This document shows positions 1 through 9,860 of a DNA stretch of 17,436 bases, piece by piece. The notes under the pieces were generated by a model, which saw only the letters and a list, made by a program, of their open reading frames with translations, searched no databases and was not told where the DNA came from. The position numbers and the translations under genes are program-made. The DNA is from Saccoglossus kowalevskii (Eukaryota > Hemichordata > Enteropneusta > Harrimaniidae): contig NW_003123253.1 of NCBI RefSeq assembly GCF_000003605.2, positions 1 through 17,436 on the forward strand, in the 5' to 3' direction. The first letter of the stretch is position 1, and each line of letters opens with the position of its first letter.

Positions 1-378
1 CCCATCACACACACTGACCATTTATTTCCCATCACACACACTGACCATTTATTTCCCATCACACACACTGACCATTTATTTCCCATCACACACACTGACC
101 ATTTATTTCCCATCACACACACTGACCATTTATTTCCCATCACACACACTGACCATTTATTTCCCATCACACACACTGACCATTTATTTCCCATCACACA
201 CACTGACCATTTATTTCCCATCACACACACTGACCATTTATTTCCCATCACACACACTGACCATTTATTTCCCATCACACACACTGACCATTTATTTCCC
301 ATCACACACACTGACCATTTATTTCCCATCACACACACTGACCATTTATTTCCCATCACACACACTGACCATTTATTT
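1..378 (+). repeat. Homogeneous block: 14 identical TGA-core, TTA-tail monomers
   Basis: Fourteen consecutive 27-bp copies show no difference that I can see. This is the purest run at the left edge and it continues beyond the window. Such uniformity indicates recent local amplification by slippage or unequal exchange, or a consensus collapsed or expanded by the assembler. Confidence 0.97.
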
Positions 379-482
379 CCCATCACACACACCGCCCATT
401 CATTTCCCATCACACACCGACCATTCATTTCCCATCACACACCGACCATTTATTTCCCATCACACACACCGACCATTTATTT
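379..482 (+). repeat. Short mixed junction with two 25-bp monomers
   Basis: Four monomers separate two pure blocks: a CGC core with TCA tail (379), a 25-bp CGA core with TCA tail (406), a 25-bp CGA core with TTA tail (431), and a 27-bp CGA core with TTA tail (456). The 25-bp forms lack one CA pair. The same pairing of CGC and 25-bp CGA monomers recurs at 8173-8249 and 9861-9937, so this is probably a fragment of that module. Confidence 0.9.
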
Positions 483-698
483 CCCATCACACACACTGAC
501 CATTTATTTCCCATCACACACACTGACCATTTATTTCCCATCACACACACTGACCATTTATTTCCCATCACACACACTGACCATTTATTTCCCATCACAC
601 ACACTGACCATTTATTTCCCATCACACACACTGACCATTTATTTCCCATCACACACACTGACCATTTATTTCCCATCACACACACTGACCATTTATTT
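483..698 (+). repeat. Homogeneous block: 8 TGA-core, TTA-tail monomers
   Basis: Eight identical 27-bp copies of the same type as 1-378, separated from that block only by the four-monomer junction at 379-482. This fits insertion or conversion of a short heterogeneous segment within a once-continuous pure run. Confidence 0.96.
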
Positions 699-1157
699 CC
701 CATCACACACACCGACCATTTATTTCCCATCACACACACCGAACCATTTATTTCCATCACACACACCGACCATTTATTTCCCATCACACACAACGACCAT
801 TTATTTCCCATCACACACAACGACCATTTATTTCCCATCACACACACCGACCATTTATTTCCCATCACACACACCGACCATTTATTTCCCATCACACACA
901 CCGACCATTCATTTCCCATCACACACACCGACCATTCATTTCCCATCACACACACCGCCCATTCATTTCCCATCACACACACCGACCATTCATTTCCCAT
1001 TACACACACCGACCATTCATTTCCCATCACACACACCGACCATTCATTTCCCATCACACACACCGACCAATCATTTCCCATCACACACACCGACCATTCA
1101 TTTCCCATCACACACACCCACCATTCATTTCCCATCACACACACCTACCATTCATTT
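699..1157 (+). repeat. Heterogeneous lead segment before the first long cassette
   Basis: CGA-core TTA-tail monomers, two AACGA monomers (780, 807), then mainly CGA-core TCA-tail monomers. Markers shared with later copies are a CGC monomer at 942, CCCATTACAC at 996 and GACCAATCATTT at the end of monomer 1050. A CTA-core monomer (1131) leads into the cassette head at 1158. From CCCATTACAC to the head is 162 bp, exactly as at 11852-12014 and 13138-13300; it is 189 bp at 14479-14668. One monomer has an extra A (726-753, 28 bp) and the next lacks a C (754-779, 26 bp). Confidence 0.9.
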
Positions 1158-1773
1158 CCCAACACACACACTTTCCATTCATTTACCATCACACACACTT
1201 TCCATTCATTTCCCATCACCCACACGGACCATTCATTTCCCATCACACACACTGCCCATTCATTTCCTATCACACACACCGCCCATTCATTTCCCATCAC
1301 ACACAACGACCATTCATTTCTCATCACACACAACGACCATTCATTTCCTATCACACACCGACCATTCATTTCCCATAACACACACACCTACCATTCATTA
1401 CCTATCACACATACCGCCCATTCATTTCCCATCACACACAACGACTATTTATTTCCCATCACACACACTTACCATTCATTTCCCATCACCCACACCGACC
1501 ATTCATTTCCCATCACCCACACCGACCATTCATTTCCTATCACACACACCGCCCATTCATTTCCCATCACACACAACGACCATTCATTTCTCATCACACA
1601 CAACGACCATTCATTTCCTATCACACACCGACCATTCATTTCCCATAACACACACCTACCATTCATTACCTATCACACATACCGCCCATTCATTTCCCAT
1701 CACACACAACGACCATTTATTTCCCTTAACACACACCTACCATTCATTACCTATCACACACGACCATTTATTT
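780..1773 (+). repeat. Higher-order repeat unit (~1.18-kb family), copy 1, slightly shorter
   Basis: The ordered monomer series AACGA, CGA/TTA, CGA/TCA, CGC, CCCATTACAC, GACCAATCATTT, CTA and then the 616-bp cassette is collinear with 12737-13915 and 14103-15283. This copy has fewer lead monomers than the other two and lacks the GTCC-core monomer seen at 12976 and 14317. Conserved order of a dozen or more marked monomers over 11-13 kb shows duplication of the block as a unit, not independent mutation of monomers. Confidence 0.85.
1158..1773 (+). repeat. Long cassette, copy 1 (616 bp, 23 monomers)
   Basis: The order is: CCAACAC head with TTT core (1158), ACCAT with TTT core (1185), CACCCACACGG (1212), TGCCC (1239), CCTAT with CGC (1266), AACGA (1293), CTCAT with AACGA (1320), 25-bp CCTAT (1347), 29-bp CCCATAAC with CTA core (1372), CCTATCACACATACC (1401). 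The series then repeats in shortened form from 1428, with a TTA-stop core at 1455 and two CACCCAC monomers, and ends with CCCTTAAC (1723) and a 24-bp CCTATCACACACGACC monomer (1750-1773). The same 616-bp length and order appear at 13300 and 14668. CTA and TTA cores put TAG and TAA in the - strand nine-residue frame. Confidence 0.93.
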
Positions 1774-2340
1774 CCCATCACACACAACGACCATTTATTT
1801 CCCATCACACACAACGACCATTTATTTCCCATCACACACAACGACCATTTATTTCCCATCACACACAACGACCATTTATTTCCCATCACACACACTGACC
1901 ATTTATTTCCCATCACACACACTGACCATTTATTTCCCATCACACACACTGACCATTTATTTCCCATCACACACACTGACCATTTATTTCCCATCACACA
2001 CACTGACCATTTATTTCCCATCACACACACTGACCATTTATTTCCCATCACACACACTGACCATATATTTCCCATCACACACACTGACCATTTATTTCCC
2101 ATCACACACACTGACCATTTATTTCCCATCACACACACTGACCATTTATTTCCCATCACACACACTGACCATTTATTTCCCATCACACACACTGACCATT
2201 TATTTCCCATCACACACACTGACCATTTATTTCCCATCACACACACTGACCATTTATTTCCCATCACACACACTGACCATTTATTTCCCATCACACACAC
2301 TGACCATTTATTTCCCATCACACACACTGACCATTTATTT
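1774..2340 (+). repeat. Homogeneous block: 4 AACGA then 17 TGA monomers, TTA tails
   Basis: Four AACGA monomers are followed by seventeen TGA monomers. One marked monomer (2044) has the tail CCATATATTT at 2061-2070. The same arrangement, with the marked monomer seventh among the TGA copies, recurs from 3962, a shift of 2188 bp. This block was therefore copied together with the end of the preceding cassette. Confidence 0.94.
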
Positions 2341-2448
2341 CCCATCACACACACTGCCCATTCATTTCCTATCACACACACCGCCCATTCATTTCCCATC
2401 ACACACAACGACCATTCATTTCTCATCACACACACTGACCATTTATTT
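2341..2448 (+). repeat. Four-monomer cassette fragment embedded in a pure block
   Basis: TGCCC (2341), CCTAT with CGC (2368) and AACGA/TCA (2395) match three successive internal cassette monomers (compare 1239-1319). The fourth, 2422-2448, starts CTCAT like the next cassette monomer but ends as a TGA/TTA monomer. It looks like a hybrid formed at the boundary with the pure block, which continues to 2610. Confidence 0.88.
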
Positions 2449-2907
2449 CCCATCACACACACTGACCATTTATTTCCCATCACACACACTGACCATTTAT
2501 TTCCCATCACACACACTGACCATTTATTTCCCATCACACACACTGACCATTTATTTCCCATCACACACACTGACCATTTATTTCCCATCACACACACTGA
2601 CCATTTATTTCCCATCACACACACCGACCATTTATTTCCCATCACACACACCGACCATTTATTTCCCATCACACACACCGACCATTTATTTCCCATCACA
2701 CACACCGACCATTTATTTCCCATCACACACACCGACCATTTATTTCCCATCACACACACCGACCATTCATTTCCCATCACACACACCTACCATTCATTTC
2801 CCATCACACACACCGACCATTCATTTCCCATCACACACACCGACCATTCATTTCCCATCACACACACCGACCATTCATTTCCCATCACACACACCGACCA
2901 TTCATTT
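2449..2907 (+). repeat. TGA/TTA run grading into CGA/TTA and CGA/TCA monomers
   Basis: Six TGA/TTA monomers (2449-2610) precede five CGA/TTA monomers (2611-2745), then CGA/TCA monomers with one CTA core at 2773. The CGA and TGA blocks differ by a single C/T at a CpG. All monomers here are 27 bp. Confidence 0.93.
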
Positions 2908-3233
2908 CCCATAACACACACACCGCCAATTCATTTCCCATCACACACAACGACCATTTATTTCCCATCACACACACTTACCATTCATTTCCCATCACCC
3001 ACACCGACCATTCATTTCCCATCACACACACCGCCCATTCATTTCCTATCACACACACCGCCCATTCATTTCCCATCACACACAACGACCATTCATTTCT
3101 CATCACACACAACGACCATTCATTTCCTATCACACACCGACCATTCATTTCCCATAACACACACACCTACCATTCATTACCTATCACACATACCACCCAT
3201 TCATTTCCCATCACACACAACGACCATTTATTT
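2908..3233 (+). repeat. Headless half-cassette
   Basis: It opens with a 29-bp CCCATAAC monomer carrying a CGCC core and AATTCATTT tail, then AACGA (2937), TTA-stop (2964), CACCCAC (2991), CGC (3018), CCTAT/CGC (3045), AACGA (3072), CTCAT (3099), 25-bp CCTAT (3126), 29-bp CCCATAAC (3151), CCTATCACACATACCACC (3180) and AACGA (3207). This is the second half of the cassette without the TTT-core head. ACCACC in place of ACCGCC at 3180 is shared with 5801 and 10797, so those three half-cassettes are related. Confidence 0.88.
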
Positions 3234-3394
3234 CCCATCACACACACTGACCATTTATTTCCATCACACACACTGACCATTTATTTCCCATCACACACAC
3301 TGACCATTTACTTCCCATCACACACACTGACCATTTATTTCCCATCACACACACATACCATTCATTTCCCATCACACACACCTACCATTCATTT
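3234..3394 (+). repeat. Linker of TGA monomers before the second head
   Basis: Four TGA monomers, one 26 bp (3261-3286) and one with ACTTCCC at its end (3287-3313), then an ACATACC monomer (3341) and a CTA monomer (3368). The ACATACC plus CTA pair directly before a cassette head recurs at 6584-6637, which links these two copies. Confidence 0.88.
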
Positions 3395-3961
3395 CCCAAC
3401 ACACACACTTTCCATTCATTTACCATCACACACACTTTCCATTCATTTCCCATCACCCACACCGACCATTCATTTCCCATCACACACACTGCCAATTCAT
3501 TTCCTATCACACACACCGCCCATTCATTTCCCATCACACACAACGACCATTCATTTCTCATCACACACAACGACCATTCATTTCCTATCACACACCGACC
3601 ATTCATTTCCCATAACACACACACCTACCATTCATTAGCTATCACACATACCGCCCATTCATTTCCCATCACACACAACGACCATTTATTTCCCATCACA
3701 CACACTTACCATTCATTTCCCATCACCCACACCGACCAATTCATTTCCTATCACACACACCGGCCATTCATTTCCCATCACACACAAAGGACCATTCATT
3801 TCTCATCACACACAACGACCATTCATTTCCTATCACAACACCGCCATTCAATACCTATCAACACAATCCGCCCATTCATTTCCCATCACACAACAACGGA
3901 CCAATTTATTTCCTTAACACACACCTACCATTCATTACTAATCACACACGACCATTTATTT
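3395..3961 (+). repeat. Cassette copy with corrupted second half
   Basis: The first half (3395-3718) follows the cassette closely, with TGCCAATT at 3476 and GCTAT in place of CCTAT at 3638. From 3719 the order still matches the long cassette, including the final TTAACACACACCTACC and the ACGACC end monomer, but many single-base insertions and deletions appear and about one monomer is missing near 3850. It joins an AACGA/TGA block that matches the one at 1774. Confidence 0.87.
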
Positions 3962-4474
3962 CCCATCACACACAACGACCATTTATTTCCCATCACACAC
4001 AACGACCATTTATTTCCCATCACACACAACGACCATTTATTTCCCATCACACACAACGACCATTTATTTCCCATCACACACACTGACCATTTATTTCCCA
4101 TCACACACACTGACCATTTATTTCCCATCACACACACTGACCATTTATTTCCCATCACACACACTGACCATTTATTTCCCATCACACACACTGACCATTT
4201 ATTTCCCATCACACACACTGACCATTTATTTCCCATCACACACACTGACCATATATTTCCCATCACACACACTGACCATTTATTTCCCATCACACACACT
4301 GACCATTTATTTCCCATCACACACACTGACCATTTATTTCCCATCACACACACTGACCATTTATTTCCCATCACACACACTGACCATTTATTTCCCATCA
4401 CACACACTGACCATTTATTTCCCATCACACACACTGACCATTTATTTCCCATCACACACACTGACCATTTATTT
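3962..4474 (+). repeat. Homogeneous block: 4 AACGA then 15 TGA monomers, TTA tails
   Basis: Collinear with 1774-2340, including the CCATATATTT-tailed monomer seventh in the TGA run (tail at 4249-4258). It has 15 TGA copies where the other has 17. The part from 4097 onward is also repeated from 16796. Confidence 0.94.
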
Positions 4475-5019
4475 CCCATCACACACACTGACCATTCATT
4501 TCCCATCACACACAACGACCATTCATTTCCCATCACACACAACGACCATTTATTTCCCATCACACACAACGACCATTTATTTCCCATCACACACAACGAC
4601 CATTTATTTCCCATCACACACAACGACCATTTATTTCCCATCATCACACACACTGACCATTTATTTCCCATCACACACACTGACCATTTATTTCCCATCA
4701 CACACACTGACCATTTATTTCCCATCACACACACTGACCATTTATTTCCCATCACACACACTGACCATTTATTTCCCATCACACACACTGACCATTTATT
4801 TCCCATCACACACACTGACCATTTATTTCCCATCACACACACTGACCATTTATTTCCCATCACACACACACTGACCATTTATTTCCCATCACACACACTG
4901 ACCATTTATTTCCCATCACACACACTGACCATTTATTTCCCATCACACACACTGACCATTTATTTCCCATCACACACACTGACCATTTATTTCCCATCAC
5001 ACACACTGACCATTTATTT
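4475..5019 (+). repeat. AACGA and TGA block with 30-bp and 29-bp monomers
   Basis: TGA/TCA (4475), AACGA/TCA (4502), four AACGA/TTA (4529-4636), then a 30-bp monomer with duplicated CAT (CCCATCATCAC, 4637-4666). A TGA/TTA run follows with one 29-bp copy (4856-4884). The left part up to 4693 reappears at 17174-17392 with the same 30-bp monomer at the equivalent place. Confidence 0.92.
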
Positions 5020-5613
5020 CCCATCACACACACCGACCATTCATTTCCCATCACACACACCGACCATTTATTTCCCATCACACACACCGACCATTCATAT
5101 CCCATCACACACACCGACCATTCATTTCCCATCACACACACCGACCATTCATTTCCCATCACACACACCGACCATTCATTTCCCATCACACACACCGACC
5201 ATTCATTTCCCATCACACACACCGACCATTCATTTCCCATCACACACACCGCCCATTCATTTCCCATCACACACACCGCCCATTCATTTCCCATCACACA
5301 CAACGACCATTCATTTCCCATCACACACAACGACCATTTATTTCCCATCACACACACCGACCATTTATTTCCCATCACACACACCGACCATTTATTTCCC
5401 ATCACACACACCGACCATTCATTTCCCATCACACACACCGCCCATTCATTTCCCATCACACACACCGACCATTCATTTCCCATCACACACACCGACCATT
5501 CATTTCCCATCACACACACCGACCATTCATTTCCCATCACACACACCGACCATTTATTTCCCATCACACACACTGACCATTCATTTCCCATCACACACAA
5601 CGACCATTCATTT
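5020..5613 (+). repeat. Heterogeneous CGA/CGC block, mostly TCA tails
   Basis: Mainly CGA/TCA monomers with CGC cores at 5236, 5263 and 5425, AACGA at 5290, 5317 and 5587, and a few TTA tails (5047, 5344, 5371, 5533). One monomer (5074) ends CATTCATAT. All monomers are 27 bp, so the - strand nine-residue frame stays open here; that follows from the length alone. Confidence 0.92.
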
Positions 5614-5827
5614 CCTATCACACACCGACCATTCATTTCCCTTAACACACACCTACCATTAATTACCTATCACACACAACGACCATTTATTTCCCATCAC
5701 ACACAACGACCATTTATTTCCCATCACACACAACGACCATTCATTTCCTATCACACACCGACCATTCATTTCCCATAACACACACACCTACCATTCATTA
5801 CCTATCACACATACCACCCATTCATTT
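5614..5827 (+). repeat. Cassette tail fragments in tandem
   Basis: A 25-bp CCTAT monomer (5614), CCCTTAAC with CTA core and ATTAATTA tail (5639), CCTAT/AACGA (5666), two AACGA (5693, 5720), then again 25-bp CCTAT (5747), 29-bp CCCATAAC (5772) and CCTATCACACATACCACC (5801). These are two partial cassette ends joined back to back, without a head. Confidence 0.86.
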
Positions 5828-6043
5828 CCCATCACACACATCGACCATTTATTTCCCATCACACACACTGACCATTTATTTCCCATCACACACACTGACC
5901 ATTTATTTCCCATCACACACACTGACCATTTATTTCCCATCACACACACTGACCATTTATTTCCCATCACACACACTGACCATTTATTTCCCATCACACA
6001 CACCTACCATTCATTTCTGATCACACACACCTACCATTCATTT
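5828..6043 (+). repeat. TGA run and CTA monomers before a cassette head
   Basis: An ATCGA-core monomer (5828), five TGA/TTA monomers (5855-5989) and two CTA monomers (5990, 6017), the second beginning CTGATCAC. The layout closely matches 10824-11039: one AACGA, five TGA, two CTA, then the head. The half-cassettes just upstream of the two also match. Confidence 0.9.
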
Positions 6044-6637
6044 CCCAACACACACACTTTCCATTCATTTACCATCACACACACTTTCCATTCATTTCCC
6101 ATCACCCACACCGACCATTCATTTCCCATCACACACACTGCCAATTCATTTCCTATCACACACACCGCCCATTCATTTCCCATCACACACAACGACCATT
6201 CATTTCTCATCACACACAACGACCATTCATTTCCTATCACACACCGACCATTCATTTCCCATAACACACACACCTACCATTCATTACCTATCACACATAC
6301 CGCCCATTCATTTCCCATCACACACAACGACCATTTATTTCCCATCACACACACTTACCATTCATTTCCCATCACCCACACCGACCATTCATTTCCTATC
6401 ACACACACCGCCCATTCATTTCCCATCACACACAACGACCATTCATTTCTCATCACACACAACGACCATTCATTTCCTATCACACACCGACCATTCATTT
6501 CCCATAACACACACACCTACCATTCATTACCTATCACACATACCGCCCATTCATTTCCCATCACACACACTGACCATTTATTTCCCATCACACACACATA
6601 CCATTCATTTCCCATCACACACACCTACCATTCATTT
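6044..6637 (+). repeat. 594-bp higher-order unit, first of a tandem pair
   Basis: Cassette from the TTT-core head through two 29-bp CCCATAAC monomers (6258, 6501) to CCTATCACACATACCGCC (6530), then TGA (6557), ACATACC (6584) and CTA (6611). The next head starts exactly 594 bp later. It has CACCCACACCG and TGCCAATT markers, as in 3395, 8840, 11040 and 15851, and differs from the long cassette in having only one CACCCAC monomer in its second half. Confidence 0.93.
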
Positions 6638-7231
6638 CCCAACACACACACTTTCCATTCATTTACCATCACACACACTTTCCATTCATTTCCCATCACC
6701 CACACCGACCATTCATTTCCCATCACACACACTGCCAATTCATTTCCTATCACACACACCGCCCATTCATTTCCCATCACACACAACGACCATTCATTTC
6801 TCATCACACACAACGACCATTCATTTCCTATCACACACCGACCATTCATTTCCCATAACACACACACCTACCATTCATTACCTATCACACATACCGCCCA
6901 TTCATTTCCCATCACACACAACGACCATTTATTTCCCATCACACACACTTACCATTCATTTCCCATCACCCACACCGACCATTCATTTCCTATCACACAC
7001 ACCGCCCATTCATTTCCCATCACACACAACGACCATTCATTTCTCATCACACACAACGACCATTCATTTCCTATCACACACCGACCATTCATTTCCCATA
7101 ACACACACACCTACCATTCATTACCTATCACACATACCGCCCATTCATTTCCCATCACACACAACGACCATTTATTTCCCATCACACACACCGACCATTT
7201 ATTTCCCATCACACACACCGACCATTTATTT
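6638..7231 (+). repeat. 594-bp higher-order unit, second of the tandem pair
   Basis: Monomer order and lengths match 6044-6637 through 7150 with no difference that I noticed, 513 bp in all. The last three monomers differ: AACGA (7151) and two CGA/TTA (7178, 7205). This is a clear case of a multi-monomer block duplicated next to itself. Confidence 0.92.
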
Positions 7232-7474
7232 CCCATCACACACACCGACCATTCATTTCCCATCACCCACACGGACCATTCATTTCCCATCACACACACC
7301 GACCATTCATTTCCTATCACACACACCGCCCATTCATTTCCCATCACACACAACGACCATTCATTTCTCATCACACACAACGACCATTCATTTCCTATCA
7401 CACACTGACCATTCATTTCCCATAACACACACACCTACCATTCATTACCTATCACACATACCGCCCATTCATTT
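7232..7474 (+). repeat. Headless half-cassette
   Basis: CGA (7232), CACCCACACGG (7259), CGA (7286), CCTAT/CGC (7313), AACGA (7340), CTCAT (7367), 25-bp CCTAT with a TGA core instead of CGA (7394), 29-bp CCCATAAC (7419), CCTATCACACATACCGCC (7448). CACGG is otherwise found in the heads at 1158, 12014, 13300 and 14668, so this piece mixes markers of two cassette subfamilies. Confidence 0.88.
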
Positions 7475-8145
7475 CCCATCACACACAACGACCATTTATT
7501 TCCCATCACACACAACGACCATTTATTTCCCATCACACACACTGACCATTTATTTCCCATCACACACACTGACCATTTATTTCCCATCACACACACTGAC
7601 CATTTATTTCCCATCACACACACTGACCATTTATTTCCCATCACACACACTGACCATTTATTTTCCATCACACACACTGACCATTTATTTCCCATCACAC
7701 ACTGACCATTTATTTCCCATCACACACACTGACCATTTATTTCCCATCACACACACTGACCATTTATTTCCCATCACACATACCGCCCATTCATTTCCCA
7801 TCACACACAACGACCATTTATTTCCCATCACACACAACGACCATTTATTTCCCATCACACACAACGACCATTTATTTCCCATCACACACACTGACCATTT
7901 ATTTCCCATCACACACACTGACCATTTATTTCCCATCACACACACTGACCAATTATTTCCCATCACACACACTGACCATTTATTTCCCATCACACACACT
8001 GACCATTTATTTCCCATCACACACACTGACCATTTATTTCCCATCACACACACTGACCATTTATTTCCCATCACACACTGACCATTTATTTCCCATCACA
8101 CACACTGACCATTTATTTCCCATCACACACACTGACCATTTATTT
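7475..8145 (+). repeat. AACGA/TGA block with TTA tails and one inserted cassette monomer
   Basis: Two AACGA then TGA monomers, interrupted at 7770 by CCCATCACACATACCGCC with TCA tail, then three AACGA and a second TGA run. One monomer starts TCCAT (7664), one has GACCAATTATTT (7932), and 25-bp copies lie at 7691 and 8067. The sequence after 7770 repeats the AACGA-then-TGA order seen after 7448, which suggests a short local duplication of cassette end plus run. Confidence 0.92.
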
Positions 8146-8571
8146 CCCATCACACACACCGCCCATTCATTTCCCATCACACACACCGCCCATTCATTTC
8201 CCATCACACACCGACCATTCATTTCCCATCACACACCGACCATTCATTTCCCATCACACACACCGCCCATTTATTTCCCATCACACACACCGACCATTTA
8301 TTTCCCATCACACACCAACCATTCATTTCCCATCACACACACCGACCATTCATTTCCCATCACACACACCGACCATTCATTTCCCATCACACACACCGAC
8401 CATTTATTTCCCATCACACACAACGACCATTTATTTCCCATCACACACACCGACCATTTATTTCCCATCACACACACCGACCATTCATTTCCCATCACAC
8501 ACACCGACCATTTATTTCCCATCACACACACCGACCATTCATTTCCCATCACACACACCTATCATTCATTT
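8146..8571 (+). repeat. Lead module copy: CGC, paired 25-bp and CACCAACC monomers
   Basis: From 8173 the order is CGC/TCA, two 25-bp CGA, CGC/TTA, CGA/TTA, 25-bp CACCAACC (8304), two CGA/TCA, CGA/TTA, AACGA, CGA/TTA, ending at 8463. The same 291-bp series is at 9861-10151. Related series stand at 10179-10443 and at the start of the 1.18-kb units (12737, 14103). An odd CCTATC core is at 8545. Confidence 0.9.
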
Positions 8572-8839
8572 CCCATCACACACACCGACCATTCATTTCC
8601 CATCACACACAACGACCATTTATTTCCCATCACACACAACGACCATTTATTTCCCATCACACACAACGACCATTTATTTCCCATCACACACACTGACCAT
8701 TTATTTCCCATCACACACACTGACCATTTATTTCCCATCACACACACTGACCATTTATTTCCCATCACACACTGACCATTTATTTCCCATCACACACACC
8801 TACCATTCATTTCCCATCACACACACCGACCATTCATTT
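8572..8839 (+). repeat. AACGA/TGA run before a cassette head
   Basis: CGA (8572), three AACGA (8599-8679), three TGA (8680-8760), a 25-bp TGA copy (8761), CTA (8786) and CGA (8813). Here the monomer directly before the head has a CGA core where most copies have CTA, so no stop falls at that point in the - strand frame. Confidence 0.9.
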
Positions 8840-9297
8840 CCCAACACACACACTTTCCATTCATTTACCATCACACACACTTTCCATTCATTTCCCATCA
8901 CCCACACCGACCATTCATTTCCCATCACACACACTGCCAATTCATTTCCTATCACACACACCGCCCATTCATTTCCCATCACACACAACGACCATTCATT
9001 TCTCATCACACACAACGACCATTCATTTCCTATCACACACCGACCATTCATTTCCCATAACACACACACCTACCATTCATTACCTATCACACATACCGCC
9101 CATTCATTTCCCATCACACACAACGACCATTTATTTCCCATCACACACACTTACCATTCATTTCCCATCACCCACACCGACCATTCATTTCCCATCACAC
9201 ACACCGACCATTCATTTCCCATCACACACACTACCGTTCATTTCCCATCACACACACCGACCATTCATTTCCCATCACACACACCGACCATTCATTT
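8840..9297 (+). repeat. Cassette copy, first half plus start of second half
   Basis: Head and TTT-core pair, CACCCACACCG, TGCCAATT, CCTAT, AACGA, CTCAT, 25-bp CCTAT, 29-bp CCCATAAC, CCTATCACACATACC, AACGA, TTA-stop (9137) and CACCCAC (9164). It then departs into CGA monomers and a 26-bp monomer with CTACCGTTCATTT (9218-9243) before the next head at 9298. Confidence 0.9.
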
Positions 9298-9432
9298 CCC
9301 AACACACACACTTTCCATTCATTTACCATCACACACACTTTCCATTCATTTCCCATCACCCACACCGACCATTCATTTCCCATCACACACACTGCCAATT
9401 CATTTCCTATCACACACACCGACCATTCATTT
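9298..9432 (+). repeat. Truncated cassette head (five monomers)
   Basis: Head (9298), second TTT-core monomer (9325), CACCCAC (9352), TGCCAATT (9379) and CCTAT (9406), the last with a CGA core where the cassette has CGC. The cassette breaks off here and the divergent island follows, so this is a duplication or recombination junction. Confidence 0.9.
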
Positions 9433-9779
9433 CCCATCACACACGCCGCCCATTTATTTCCCATCACACACACCGACCATTTATTTCCCATCACACACCA
9501 AGCATTCATTTCCCATCACACACACCGACCATTCATTTCCCATCACACACACCGACCATTCATTTCCCATCACACACACCGAGCATTTATTTCCCATCAG
9601 ACACGACGAGCATTTATTTCCCATCACACACGCGGACCAGTTATTTCCCATCACACACACCGAGCATTTATTTCCCATCACACACACTGACCATTTATTC
9701 CCATCACACACACTGAGCAATTATTTCCCATCACACACAATGACCATTTATTTCCCATCACACACACTGACCATTTATT
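9433..9779 (+). repeat. Substitution-rich divergent island
   Basis: Monomers carry changes rare elsewhere: CACGCCGCC (9433), CACCAAGC (9487), GAGCATTT cores (9566, 9593, 9647, 9700), CAGACACGACG (9593), CACGCGGACCAG (9620), AATGACC (9727), and two 26-bp copies ending TATT (9674, 9754). Unlike 3719-3961 the changes are mainly substitutions, and several are shared between neighbouring monomers (GAGC), so local duplication followed the mutation. Confidence 0.9.
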
Positions 9780-9860
9780 CCCATCACACACACTGACCAT
9801 TTATTTCCCATCACACACACTGACCATTTATTTCCCATCACACACACTGACCATTTATTT
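9780..9860 (+). repeat. Three TGA/TTA monomers
   Basis: A short pure run closes the divergent island and precedes the lead module at 9861. Confidence 0.93.

Noticed and set aside
1145-1387. Recurring 80-residue open frame (also at 3382, 6031, 6625, 11027, 12001, 14655 and 15838) that might look like a conserved gene family
   Set aside because: It is the first half of the duplicated cassette. Conservation of length follows from block duplication with its stops. The copy at 13300 has a stop from T at 13398 with no sign of different treatment.
1737-2786. Longest open frame, 349 residues on the - strand, made of MGNKWSVCV repeats
   Set aside because: It is the repeat read in a stop-free phase of a 27-bp unit. 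It ends only where CTA cores or non-27-bp monomers occur, has no unique N- or C-terminal domain, no splice or promoter context, and its variants are mostly amino-acid changing. The same applies to the other - strand frames at 425-1144, 3925-4878, 4860-5648, 15247-15810 and 16540-17406.
6017-6043. TGATCA palindrome as a regulatory site
   Set aside because: It is a single occurrence, explained by a two-base difference at the start of one monomer.
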